DNA from: a virus
Virus record (IMG/VR): IMGVR_UViG_3300048586_000111
Coordinates: 1 to 40,586 of that record
DNA: 40,586 nucleotides
Strand: one strand, 5' to 3'
Both the position numbers and the translations under genes were made by a program. This document shows, one piece after another, positions 1 to 6,766 of this stretch. The notes under the pieces are model-generated. The model was not told the origin of the DNA. It was given only the letters and a program-made list of their open reading frames with translations, and did not search any database. Position 1 is the stretch's first letter. Every line of letters starts with the position of its first letter.

Positions 1-127
1 TCGGGGAAGTAGGCCCCGGTAATGACGTTCCAATCACCCTCAAGCCACGCTTTCACAAGCTCAGGGCTGCCAACCTCCTTAAGACGATTCACATACTCCG
101 GGTCTACCCGCATAAGTATCTGGTTGT
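1..127. repeat. Left copy of 127-bp terminal redundancy
   Basis: Bases 1-127 are identical to 40460-40586. The repeat lies inside the terL coding sequence and keeps its frame. The most likely origin is a de Bruijn assembler closing a circle with k = 127, so the DNA is circular or circularly permuted. A real short direct terminal repeat inside terL is much less likely. Confidence 0.9.
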
Positions 128-722
128 CCGTCACTCGCGCCGGTATAAACATGCGCGTAGTGCCCTCAGGCGTTGTGATTAGCTCGAAGCCCTGCGGGTG
201 GTGGTCAATGAAGTAGTCTTTTACTGCGTGGTGTCCGGGGCCACCGGGGTTTGCAGTAGCTCTAATACGCTTATGCGTCACCTGACTGTCGGTGCCCCGC
301 ACACAGGCTTTTAGTTTCTTGTATCCCTCCAGCGTCGGCCAGTTACCTAGCTCGTCCCAGCCAACCCAGCTATACTCATGGCCCTGATACTTGCTGGCGT
401 CGTCTACGGTGTCAATGTGACGCATCTTAAGAGTAGCGCCAGTGGGGAAGGTAAACGTCCGGTCGCTAATCTTCCACGAAGCACCCAAGGGCAGATACAT
501 TTCCTTGGCTTGCTTGATTAGTTCCTCAAGCTCAGGGAAGCTACGGCGAAAGATGATACCGGCCCATCCGGGGCCTTGGGGCGTGTCCTGCAAGTAGTCG
601 CCAAGCAGGAACGACGTTTTACCGCCGCCCCGCGCCCCGCCGTATAGGATTTCGTCTACAAAGCGGGCACTGATAGCTAGGGACTGCGGCCCCGGCTGCG
701 GCGTCCATAGCTCGGCTGTCAC
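1..722 (-). CDS. terL: Terminase large subunit, N-terminal part (gene split by the window ends)
   Basis: ATPase half of the DNA packaging motor, which translocates DNA through the portal and cuts it. Reading down from a GTG at 722, the product shows a Walker A motif YGGARGGGKT at residues 27-36 and a Walker B motif WVGWDEL at about 119-125. The GTG start overlaps the stop of the small subunit gene (GTGA at 719-722), indicating translational coupling. The frame is open to base 1 and continues exactly in the same frame at the other window end through the 127-bp redundancy, giving about 502 residues, a normal TerL size. The break is an effect of linearising a circular contig, not a truncation. 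Confidence 0.95.
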   Translation of the reverse strand, partial: MTAELWTPQPGPQSLAISARFVDEILYGGARGGGKTSFLLGDYLQDTPQGPGWAGIIFRRSFPELEELIKQAKEMYLPLGASWKISDRTFTFPTGATLKMRHIDTVDDASKYQGHEYSWVGWDELGNWPTLEGYKKLKACVRGTDSQVTHKRIRATANPGGPGHHAVKDYFIDHHPQGFELITTPEGTTRMFIPARVTDNQILMRVDPEYVNRLKEVGSPELVKAWLEGDWNVITGAYFP

Positions 723-1339
723 AGCGACCAGTCATCCGGGTTGTAAGTATTAAGGGGCGTGTGGGCTGCCGCCGGGGGTGACGGCAGCCCTTCGCGGGGG
801 TCGAATTCAGCAGTGGCTACAGCGTCCTTAACGCTGCCCATTACTACTTCTCCCTCTATTGCGGCATCACCAAGCGCCCTCTGCGCCAGCGTATGCTGCC
901 TCTGTGCCACCCATTCCTCGTATGAGGATGCGCGGGGCATCACGTTCACGTTCACCGATACTGGCGACCGTTGCGCGGTAGCGGCGTCTGTGTTGAAAGC
1001 GGGCACTCGTGCCTTGAGTAGCTGGCTGAGTAGGCCGTCGGAGTATACCTTGCGCTGGCCTACCACCAAGCCCTGATAGTATACGTCCTCCTTAATACCC
1101 TTCACCGCGCGCTTGTAGGCCACGCTCTCTAGGGACTGCCAGCCGATGATTTGGGCCTCACGGACGCGGTTATACGCCTCGGGGTCGGCTGCCGTCCACA
1201 TGTGGACTTGGCGCAGGGGGACGCGGATACGGCGGGCAGCCGAAGGGAGGTCGCCATGACACGCAATCAGGGCTTCCTCAAGTGCCTCTAAAACCTCAGG
1301 GGTTCGGGCAAACGCCGTGGGTGATAGCTCGCCAAGCAT
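719..1339 (-). CDS. terS: Terminase small subunit
   Basis: A 206-residue protein directly upstream of, and overlapping, the large terminase gene. It should recognise packaging-site DNA and stimulate TerL. The N-terminal third (about residues 10-60) looks like a helix-turn-helix segment: a helix with ALEEALIACHGDLPSAARRI followed by VPLRQVHMW. The middle is charged and helical, and the C-terminal 60 residues are low-complexity, ending in an acidic and aromatic tail (DDWSL) that may contact TerL. The ATG at 1339 has no clear Shine-Dalgarno sequence; the bases just upstream are pyrimidine-rich. It is the first gene of the leftward virion unit. The assignment rests mainly on position and domain layout. 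Confidence 0.8.
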   Translation of the reverse strand: MLGELSPTAFARTPEVLEALEEALIACHGDLPSAARRIRVPLRQVHMWTAADPEAYNRVREAQIIGWQSLESVAYKRAVKGIKEDVYYQGLVVGQRKVYSDGLLSQLLKARVPAFNTDAATAQRSPVSVNVNVMPRASSYEEWVAQRQHTLAQRALGDAAIEGEVVMGSVKDAVATAEFDPREGLPSPPAAAHTPLNTYNPDDWSL

Positions 1340-1415
1340 AGGGGTAGCTTAAGGGGGGCCGGGGGGATTTTCAAGGGTATTTTTTCAGAAAATTTTTGGG
1401 GCGGGGGCGTGTTTT

Positions 1416-1480
1416 GCGGGTATGTTTCTACGGTATTTTTTATACGGGGGCGGCGGGTATGCTACGGTATTTTTATACGG
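1416..1480 (-). promoter_or_regulatory. Paired direct repeats with -10-like cores, candidate leftward promoters or operators
   Basis: Two near-identical copies occur at 1416-1447 and 1453-1480. Read leftward, each contains CCGTATAAAAA(A)TACCGTAG and then CATACCCGC. Each core is close to palindromic (CGGTAT..ATACGG) and includes a TATAAA box. The pair lies 75-140 bp upstream of terS, where the promoter of the virion unit is expected. For the copy at 1453-1480 a weak -35 (TTAGTC) lies 16 bases upstream of TATAAA. They could be tandem promoters or binding sites of a phage activator. Confidence 0.5.
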
Positions 1481-1647
1481 TATAGGTTTTACTGACTAAT
1501 TTATACTAGGCAACTTTTACTGTTTATTTTGGGGATTTATATGAGAGTGCGCTAGGCCCACAAGTGGGGGCGGCCTGCCGTCGAGGGGGCTGGGGGGTGG
1601 TAGCCTTAATGCGACTGATTTGCACTAGTATTAAGACATGCAGGCCA

Positions 1648-1662
1648 TGATACGTTGTATCA
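1648..1662. promoter_or_regulatory. 15-bp palindrome, candidate operator
   Basis: TGATAC-GTT-GTATCA is a perfect inverted repeat with 6-bp arms and a 3-bp centre, the typical form of a dimeric repressor site. It lies in the divergent control region. No repressor gene was recognised. Confidence 0.4.
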
Positions 1663-1701
1663 TCACATGGCAAGGAACAAACAAGGAACAAGGGACAGGA
1701 C

Positions 1702-1721
1702 ATGTTACATACCAGTAACAT
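1702..1721. promoter_or_regulatory. Inverted repeat ATGTTAC-N6-GTAACAT, candidate operator
   Basis: Perfect 7-bp arms separated by six bases, 40 bp from the preceding palindrome. A further perfect 14-bp palindrome, TTGCAGCGCTGCAA, follows at 1747-1760. Three different dyads in about 110 bp of non-coding DNA suggest protein binding sites or structured RNA. Confidence 0.4.
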
Positions 1722-1930
1722 TTTACATAATAACCATTATCGGACATTGCAGCGCTGCAACAGGCCAGCCGGGGAGGGTAAGGCCCCCATGCCCTGCCGA
1801 TACGGGCCAAGCGGGCAAGGGTATTAATACAGGCCAGCCCTTGCCACGTGCTGCCCCGATACCCGCCAGCAGGGCCAGCAAGTAACCGATACCAGCCATC
1901 AAGTATTTGTGCGCGCTATACTTGGGCAAC

Positions 1931-2250
1931 CTTAATTCTTCTCCAAACGTTTCAAGAATAATCAATTCTTCTAGTATCGTTCGGAGAACCCCGTCCCTAT
2001 GTCTATTTTAATTCTTCTAATATTCCAAACTATACTAGTTTATTTTGAGAATTAGAGAAGAATTGAAATCCCCTATTTATTTATAAATAGGGGGTTATTC
2101 TTCTAATATTCCGATACTGCCTAAGCCATGCTCAAGCCGATACGGTATAATCAATTCTTCTCATATCGTTTCAAGAATAATCAATTCTTCTCATATCGTT
2201 TCAAGAATAATCAATTCTTCTCAAAAGGCCCCGCGCCATCAATTCTTCTC
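1931..2250. repeat. AT-rich direct-repeat (iteron-like) array, candidate replication origin
   Basis: An AT-rich patch in a GC-rich genome. A 30-bp unit (TAATCAATTCTTCTCATATC plus GTTTCAAGAA) occurs at 2148-2177 and 2178-2207, with a 16-base partial copy at 2208-2223. A diverged copy lies at about 1948-1981. The core ATTCTTCT recurs near 1934, 1966, 2011, 2097, 2153, 2183, 2213 and 2241, with one inverted copy near 2056. A 16-bp segment ATTCTTCTAATATTCC is repeated at 2011-2026 and 2097-2112. Regularly spaced direct repeats in an AT-rich, non-coding, divergent region are typical of initiator-binding origins. Repressor sites are the main alternative. Confidence 0.6.
2070..2093. repeat. 24-bp perfect inverted repeat inside the iteron region
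   Basis: Arms CCCCTATTTAT and ATAAATAGGGG are separated by only TT, so it can extrude or form a tight hairpin. The flanks extend the symmetry imperfectly: AGAAGAATT on the left faces ATTCTTCT on the right. It sits between the outer copies of the direct-repeat array and could be part of an origin or a bidirectional terminator. Confidence 0.6.
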
Positions 2251-2681
2251 ATAACAGCAATATACAAGTTTCGGTCATGCCTCCCCCACGTCTCATAAGT
2301 ATCAATCATGTCTGGCAGGCCATGCCTGTATTGCATAGCTCCCGCCCTGAGCCATGCCGGAACAAAACGTGAAAACCCCATACAGCGCCAAAAGGCCCCC
2401 GCTAGGTGTCGGGATACCGGAAAGCCCCTGAAAGCGCTCCACGGGCCTCTAATCGCCTTCTAGCGTGTCAAGATACTAAATCGGGGCTGACAGGCTTGCC
2501 CCGTGCTATCCCCTGCCCCGGCTGCTGCCCCCTCCCCACGTATGCGCGCAGTGTAAGACAGTCTGGCGCTAGGGGGGCTTGACCGCCCCTCGCAATGCCA
2601 TTAAAGCCGCTATGCGGCGTTGATTTGAGCCGCCGGGCGCTAGCCATGCCCCCGCAACCTGCCAGCCTGAAAGGCCCGAAC
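2251..2681. other. Non-coding leader of the early unit
   Basis: About 430 bases without a convincing gene on either strand. It contains a small hairpin GCCGC-TAT-GCGGC at 2607-2619 and a stray GAAAG-containing sequence near 2425 that resembles the leader used before the next three genes. I could not find a convincing sigma-70 promoter here. The best match is TTGACC at about 2579 with a poor -10. Confidence 0.4.
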
Positions 2682-3392
2682 ATGACTGCTACCGAACCGA
2701 CTGCCGCCCCCGCCCCTGCCACGTTTGAAACGCGGGAGGCTTGGCTGTGGGCGTTTGTAGACGCTGCCCGCCCCTACTTTGACGCCCTTAACGCTAGCAT
2801 CCCCGAAAACATCCGTGTCAGTGTCGGGCACATGTCTACGGGGTATCGGTCGCGCGCCATTGGCGAAACATACTCCCCGCACATGTCGGCAGACGGGCAT
2901 TATGAAATTTTCATCAGCCCTAAGAATATTGAGGCTGCCCGCATTGCGGACGTGCTGACCCATGAATTGATACATACTGTCTGCTGGTCAGACGGCCACG
3001 GGCGCGAATTCGGACGTATCGCGCGGGGGCTTGGCTTGGCTGGCCCTCTCACTGCCACGCATGGCGGGCCAGACTGGTTTGCATGGGCTGCCCCGATACT
3101 AGAGGCCCTTGGCCCTATCCCCTATGCGCCCATGCTGGACATGCCGGGGGCTGCTGCCCCGCGCGACCCTCAAGCCCCGGCAGCCCCCGGCGCTACCCCT
3201 GCCCCCACGCCCCCCACGGCTGGCGGGTATATGCCCCGCAAGAAAAAGCCGACTTTTGCCCGCAAGGTGCATTGCCCCGACTGCGGATGGACGGCGCGCG
3301 TGTCGGCTGTTCACATTGACCGTCACGCCTACTTGACGTGCCCTGCCCCTGATTGCGGCGGGGTTATGATTGCGGAAGCCCGCAAGTCTTAA
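2682..3392 (+). CDS. SprT-like zinc metallopeptidase
   Basis: A 236-residue predicted zinc-dependent peptidase. Residues 94-98 are HELIH, the gluzincin-type HExxH motif, followed by WSDGHG with a likely third ligand at H106. The C-terminal part carries a zinc-ribbon pattern (HCPDCG, then CPAPDCGG) after a Pro/Ala-rich linker. SprT/Spartan proteins cleave DNA-bound proteins, and many phages carry SprT-like genes of unknown target. I chose the ATG at 2682 because AAAGG lies 7 bases upstream within a 12-bp leader (2666-2677) that recurs before the next two genes; an in-frame ATG at 2595 is less likely. It is the first gene of the early unit and is followed by a GC-rich hairpin at 3400-3424. Confidence 0.85.
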   Translation: MTATEPTAAPAPATFETREAWLWAFVDAARPYFDALNASIPENIRVSVGHMSTGYRSRAIGETYSPHMSADGHYEIFISPKNIEAARIADVLTHELIHTVCWSDGHGREFGRIARGLGLAGPLTATHGGPDWFAWAAPILEALGPIPYAPMLDMPGAAAPRDPQAPAAPGATPAPTPPTAGGYMPRKKKPTFARKVHCPDCGWTARVSAVHIDRHAYLTCPAPDCGGVMIAEARKS

Positions 3393-3399
3393 TGCACAT

Positions 3400-3424
3400 G
3401 GGGAGGGCAGCCTAAGCCCTCCCC
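3400..3424 (+). terminator. Intergenic hairpin, partial terminator or processing site
   Basis: GGGGAGGGC and GCCCTCCCC form perfect 9-bp arms around a 7-base loop just after the SprT stop codon. No T tract follows, so it may attenuate transcription or protect the 3' end of the transcript rather than stop it fully. Confidence 0.5.
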
Positions 3425-3462
3425 TCCCCTGCCATCCCTGCCCTACCTGAAAGGCCCTCCCC

Positions 3463-4758
3463 ATGACTTCACCTGCCCCGACAATCCCCGCTGTTGCTGC
3501 CCTGCTGGCCAGTCTTAAGGCTTCCGGCTTCAATACCGCTGAACCCCTAGACAGTAACGCCCGCCTTACCCCTAACCAACAGGGGCTTATGTTGGACATG
3601 TGCGAGGCCCTTGGCCTGTCACGTGAAGCCGCAAACGCCCTGCGGCAGTCGCAACATGTGGCCCTGTTCAATGTGGCCAAGGCGAACCCTAGCAGCGCCC
3701 GCGCGCTTGCCCTGCGGCTGGCAACCCGCCCCGGTATGCCCCCCATTATCCCCGCTGCCACGCCCGCCCCGGCTGCTGGCCAGCCCGCCCCCGTCGATAC
3801 TGGCGCGATAGCTGCCCTTGCTGCTGCGGAGGCTGCCCGCATTGTCCTAGACGATACCCGCCCCCGGCTTGACGCTATGGCGGCAGAATTGACCAGTATT
3901 AAGAGCGCTGCCCCGCTGCTGGTGACTGTGGCCCTTGCTACCCCCGGCAACCCCTCCCCCGCCCCTAGCGCCCCCATGCTGGCCCATGCCCTGTTCCCGC
4001 GCGTGGTGAAGCTTTGCCAAAGCCCCCGCATATCCCCCTTGCTTGTCGGGCCTGCTGGTAGCGGCAAGAGCAAGCTTGCGGAGCAAGTAGCGGAGGCCCT
4101 TGGGCTGCCGTTTTTCGAGGCTGCCAAGGTGCAATCCGAATTTGCCTTGCTTGGCTTCATCAATGCTACTGGCCAAGTCGTGCGGACGCCCTTTCGTGAA
4201 GCTTGGGAACATGGCGGCATGTTCTTTCTTGATGAAATCGACGCCAGTAACCCTAGCGCCTTGACTGCCCTTAACGGGGCCTTGGCCAATACCATTTGCC
4301 CGTTCCCCGACATGAACGTGAAACGCCATCCTAACTTCCGCTGCATTGCGGCTGCCAATACTATCGGCACGGGCGCAACCCGCCAATATGTCGGACGCAA
4401 CCCGCTAGACGGGGCAACCCGTGACCGCTTTTACTTTGTGCAGATGGAATATGACTTGGCCCTAGAGCGTGCCCTTGCCCCCGTGAAGGCATGGGGCCTG
4501 CTGATACAGGCTATCAGGGTTGAGGCTGCCGCCCTTGGCTGGCAAGTCATTATCAGCCCGCGCGCCACTATCGCCGGGGGCCTTGCCCTGCTGGCAGGTG
4601 AAACTGTGACGGATGCTCTTAATGCTACTGCCCTGAAAGACTTGGACGGGGAGCAACAGACTAAGCTGTTTAATCGCTTGTATCTGCCGGAACATGAGCG
4701 CGCTATCCTGTCGGAAATCGACGCCCTGTCTAACCCTATCCTGTCGGCTGTTGCCTAA
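3463..4758 (+). CDS. MoxR/CobS-type AAA+ ATPase
   Basis: A 431-residue ATPase. The Walker A motif GPAGSGKS spans residues 196-203, the Walker B motif FFLDEID has D257 and E258, and a sensor-1-like Asn lies in CIAAANT. The first 190 residues are an extended Ala/Pro-rich region with a helical segment. The ATPase core resembles MoxR and CobS proteins, which form rings and work with a VWA-domain partner to remodel a target complex or insert a metal. The following gene is a candidate partner. The ATG at 3463 follows CCTGAAAGGCCC at 3446-3457. The target is unknown. Midas-type nucleoside triphosphatases are an alternative family name for the same fold. Confidence 0.88.
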   Translation: MTSPAPTIPAVAALLASLKASGFNTAEPLDSNARLTPNQQGLMLDMCEALGLSREAANALRQSQHVALFNVAKANPSSARALALRLATRPGMPPIIPAATPAPAAGQPAPVDTGAIAALAAAEAARIVLDDTRPRLDAMAAELTSIKSAAPLLVTVALATPGNPSPAPSAPMLAHALFPRVVKLCQSPRISPLLVGPAGSGKSKLAEQVAEALGLPFFEAAKVQSEFALLGFINATGQVVRTPFREAWEHGGMFFLDEIDASNPSALTALNGALANTICPFPDMNVKRHPNFRCIAAANTIGTGATRQYVGRNPLDGATRDRFYFVQMEYDLALERALAPVKAWGLLIQAIRVEAAALGWQVIISPRATIAGGLALLAGETVTDALNATALKDLDGEQQTKLFNRLYLPEHERAILSEIDALSNPILSAVA

Positions 4759-4783
4759 CCCCTGCCCCCTGAAAGGCCCCGCT

Positions 4784-5710
4784 ATGCTGTATGACTTCCG
4801 CCCTTCAACCCGCTTCAACCCTGCTAGCGCCCGCTACTGGTTTGATAGCCTCCCCGAATTGCAGCGCTGGCTAGAGGAAACGCCCGCGACATGGCAGCGC
4901 CGCGATAGCGAGCGCTCCCGCCCCTCCCATGACTGGGATTTGGGCTTGGGCTGGCAGGGTGCATTAAGACTAGCGCGCGAGGGCGATACGGAAGGGGCGG
5001 ACGCTATCCGCGCCATGCTGGCGGATTATGCCGCAACCCTCCCCGCGCGTGACGCCCTGCCATCCGACGCCCATGCGGTTGCCGGGTATCATGTGGACGT
5101 GCCCCATTACCTGACAGGGCAGCCCGATTGCATGATTGCCCCCGCCCCCATGCCGGAAACAGGGCGCGGGCGCGTGGTGACACTGGCTGTTAGTATTAAT
5201 GCTACTGCCGATATCGACGCTGGCCCCATGCGCCGCTACGGCATGGCCCTTGCCCGCAAGGTGTATGACTTGGAGGCAGCCGGGGAGCGCGTGGAAGTTA
5301 TCGGCTGTTTCGTGTCGGAAGTATCCGGGGCGCGCGTGTCGGTCGCATGGCGCGTGAAGGCAGCCGATAGGGATTTAGACTTGCCCGCCCTTGCCTTTGC
5401 CATTGGCCACCCTGCCATGTTCCGGCGCATTGGCTTTGCCGTGCGGGAGCGCTTGCCCTTTCATGACGTGCGGGAGGATAGCAGCTACGGGCGCAGCAAG
5501 CCCGCGCGGCTGGCCGACTTGATGCTAGACGGCAGCACACAAGCCCCCGCCTACCCGGTAGCGATACTTAACGGCATGAACCGTGCGGACGTGCTGGCCC
5601 CCACTATTGCCAAAGCCATTAAGACAGTCGGGGAAAGCGTAGACGCTGCCCTGTCCCTTGCATACGGGGATACGGAAGGGGAGGAACAGGCAGCCTCCGG
5701 GGGCTGGTGA
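4784..5710 (+). CDS. DUF7192-like protein, possible degenerate VWA partner of the AAA+ ATPase
   Basis: A 308-residue protein. Around residues 125-175 it has a strand VTLAVSINATADI, then a helix with RRYGMALARKVYDLEAAG, then RVEVIGCFVSEVSG. This order matches a VWA/Rossmann-type fold and resembles what I remember of the phage DUF7192 family. The metal-binding DxSxS motif of true VWA domains is not present; INAT stands in its place, so metal binding is doubtful. The N-terminus (LPELQRWLEE, W-rich) is family-like. It starts at the ATG at 4784, preceded by the third copy of the shared 12-bp leader (4768-4779), and is followed by a strong terminator. Together with the ATPase it looks like a CobS/CobT-style pair. 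The family name is from memory and unverified. Confidence 0.65.
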   Translation: MLYDFRPSTRFNPASARYWFDSLPELQRWLEETPATWQRRDSERSRPSHDWDLGLGWQGALRLAREGDTEGADAIRAMLADYAATLPARDALPSDAHAVAGYHVDVPHYLTGQPDCMIAPAPMPETGRGRVVTLAVSINATADIDAGPMRRYGMALARKVYDLEAAGERVEVIGCFVSEVSGARVSVAWRVKAADRDLDLPALAFAIGHPAMFRRIGFAVRERLPFHDVREDSSYGRSKPARLADLMLDGSTQAPAYPVAILNGMNRADVLAPTIAKAIKTVGESVDAALSLAYGDTEGEEQAASGGW

Positions 5711-5752
5711 CGCCCCCGCCCCGGCTGGCCAGTATCCCCGCCCCCCGCCTCA

Positions 5753-5803
5753 GGCCCTAGCGTGATTGCCCGATTTTGTGCAATCGACGCTAGGGCCGTT
5801 TTT
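5753..5803 (+). terminator. Strong rho-independent terminator
   Basis: The left arm GGCCCTAGCGT-GATTGC (5753-5769) pairs with GCAATC-GACGCTAGGGCC (5780-5797), interrupted by one bulged base, and is followed by GTTTTT. It is the best intrinsic terminator in the window and closes the three-gene block that starts at 2682. Confidence 0.9.
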
Positions 5804-6102
5804 CTGCCCGCTGAGGGCCATTTGCACAATCCGGCCTCCCCATGCCGCCCTCTCCCCTATCGCGCGCCAGTGGCCAGCCCTGCCAGCCCTTGCCCCGCCT
5901 CCCCTGCTGCCCTCCCCCGTCACCTGCCCCGGCTGGCCAGCCCTGCCCCCTGCCCTCCCCGCCCCGGCTGCCCCCTGCTGGCCAGTATTAAGGCCCCTGC
6001 CATGCCGCTTGACAGTATCGGCAGCCCCCGCTATCCTGCCCCCGCCAGCCCTCCCCCGCTTCCTCCCCCGGTGGCTAATGGAGGGCTGGCACCTGCTGAT
6101 GA
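5804..6102. other. C-rich, apparently non-coding stretch
   Basis: About 300 bases dominated by CCCTGCC and CCAGCCC runs with few purine tracts, and several copies of CTGGCCAG (near 5724, 5933 and 5978). Open frames cross it, but they translate to Pro/Ala-rich low-complexity sequence without a ribosome binding site. I see no gene. Strand asymmetry (C far above G) is marked. Confidence 0.5.
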
Positions 6103-6120
6103 CAATGGAAAGGAACCCCA

Positions 6121-6291
6121 ATGGACGGTCTTAATAGTGCCTACTACGCAATGGAGGCACGCTTGCAATCGTGGGCTGACATGGCCAGCGAGGAACAGCT
6201 ACGCAATCTGGTCAAGCTGCTGATTGAAACCAACCGGGTAGACGAGAACCGGACGCTAGCCCGCATGGTCAAGGTGAAAACGGACGCTTGA
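6121..6291 (+). CDS. Small protein of unknown function
   Basis: A 56-residue product beginning MDGLNSAYYAMEARLQSW, with a helical, charged body (SEEQLRNLVKLLIETNR) and a basic end. It is preceded by a good AAAGGAA site inside the leader CAATGGAAAGGAACCCCA, which is copied exactly before the next gene. Codon use and ribosome binding site support it, although it is short. It resembles small helical early phage proteins, but I do not recognise the family. Confidence 0.7.
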   Translation: MDGLNSAYYAMEARLQSWADMASEEQLRNLVKLLIETNRVDENRTLARMVKVKTDA

Positions 6292-6302
6292 CAATGGAGC
6301 CG

Positions 6303-6321
6303 GGGGCTATACTGTAGCCCC
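6303..6321 (+). terminator. Intercistronic hairpin
   Basis: GGGGCTA and TAGCCCC form perfect 7-bp arms around TACTG, just after the stop codon at 6291. There is no T tract, so it is more likely an attenuator or RNA-stability element than a full terminator. Confidence 0.45.
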
Positions 6322-6358
6322 TGGCCCTTGTGCCGCCTGTCAATGGAAAGGAACCCCA

Positions 6359-6604
6359 ATGGATAATGGATACTACCCGGAAACCCGGTATCACGTGCTG
6401 ACCGCCAACCCTGACCTGTCACCGCTGGCCGTGTATGAAATCGACCGTGGCCAGTTTGCCACTATCACCGATGCCAAGGTGCTGGCCGATGAACTGGCCG
6501 AAATGGGCGAGCCGTCGCAAATCGAGCGCCGCGAATGGCGGGAGGTTCGCCATCATGCGGTATGGACGCCCGCCAAGCGCCCCGCCCCGGTCAAGGGGTC
6601 TTAA
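6359..6604 (+). CDS. Small protein of unknown function
   Basis: An 81-residue product. The sequence YHVLTANPDLSPLAVYEI, then a helix KVLADELAEMG, then basic residues (ERREWREVRHH) suggests a small alpha/beta fold. The start codon lies in the second exact copy of a 23-bp leader (6341-6363), with AAAGGAA as ribosome binding site. The paired leaders imply that this gene and its upstream neighbour are translated at matched levels. Function unknown. Confidence 0.75.
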   Translation: MDNGYYPETRYHVLTANPDLSPLAVYEIDRGQFATITDAKVLADELAEMGEPSQIERREWREVRHHAVWTPAKRPAPVKGS

Positions 6605-6607
6605 GAC

Positions 6608-6751
6608 ATGTTGCAGCTTATCGGCCTTGTCGTGGTCGTGGGCGTTGTAGGGTGGCTGGTTGTCACCCTATGGCCCGTCCTGCTGTTCCTCGCCCTATGC
6701 TTCGGGGTGCTGGTGGTTGTCGGCATACTTATGGGGCTGGCAACGCGCTAG
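6608..6751 (+). CDS. Very small membrane protein
   Basis: A 47-residue, almost entirely hydrophobic product (MLQLIGLVVVVGVVGWLVV..., then LLFLALCFGVLVVVGILMG) that can form one long or two short transmembrane helices. The ATG lies 4 bases after the stop of the preceding gene (TAAGACATG). Holin-like size and character make it one candidate for the missing lysis function, but it lies among early genes and nothing specific proves that role. Confidence 0.6.
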   Translation: MLQLIGLVVVVGVVGWLVVTLWPVLLFLALCFGVLVVVGILMGLATR

Positions 6752-6766
6752 CCAAGGGAGGTATTA

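Noticed and set aside
719-1339. Transcription regulator instead of small terminase
   Set aside because: The helix-turn-helix-like part alone would allow it, but the four-base overlap with terL and gene order make the small terminase subunit far more likely.
1723-1965. Leftward 80-codon frame with a hydrophobic segment, possible small membrane protein
   Set aside because: Starts with TTG or an ATG without ribosome binding site, and its tail is the complement of palindromic and C-rich non-coding sequence. It crosses candidate operators. Kept out as unsupported, though a holin-like role cannot be excluded.
2148-2223. CRISPR-like array
   Set aside because: The 30-bp units are directly contiguous with no spacers, so they are tandem repeats.
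3099-4400. 433-codon leftward frame opposite the SprT and AAA+ genes
   Set aside because: It is a shadow caused by high GC and codon bias. The opposite strand encodes clear catalytic motifs.
5762-6223. Long rightward frames across the C-rich stretch
   Set aside because: They translate to Pro/Ala/Ser low-complexity sequence, begin inside the terminator stem, and overlap the better-supported gene at 6121 in another frame.
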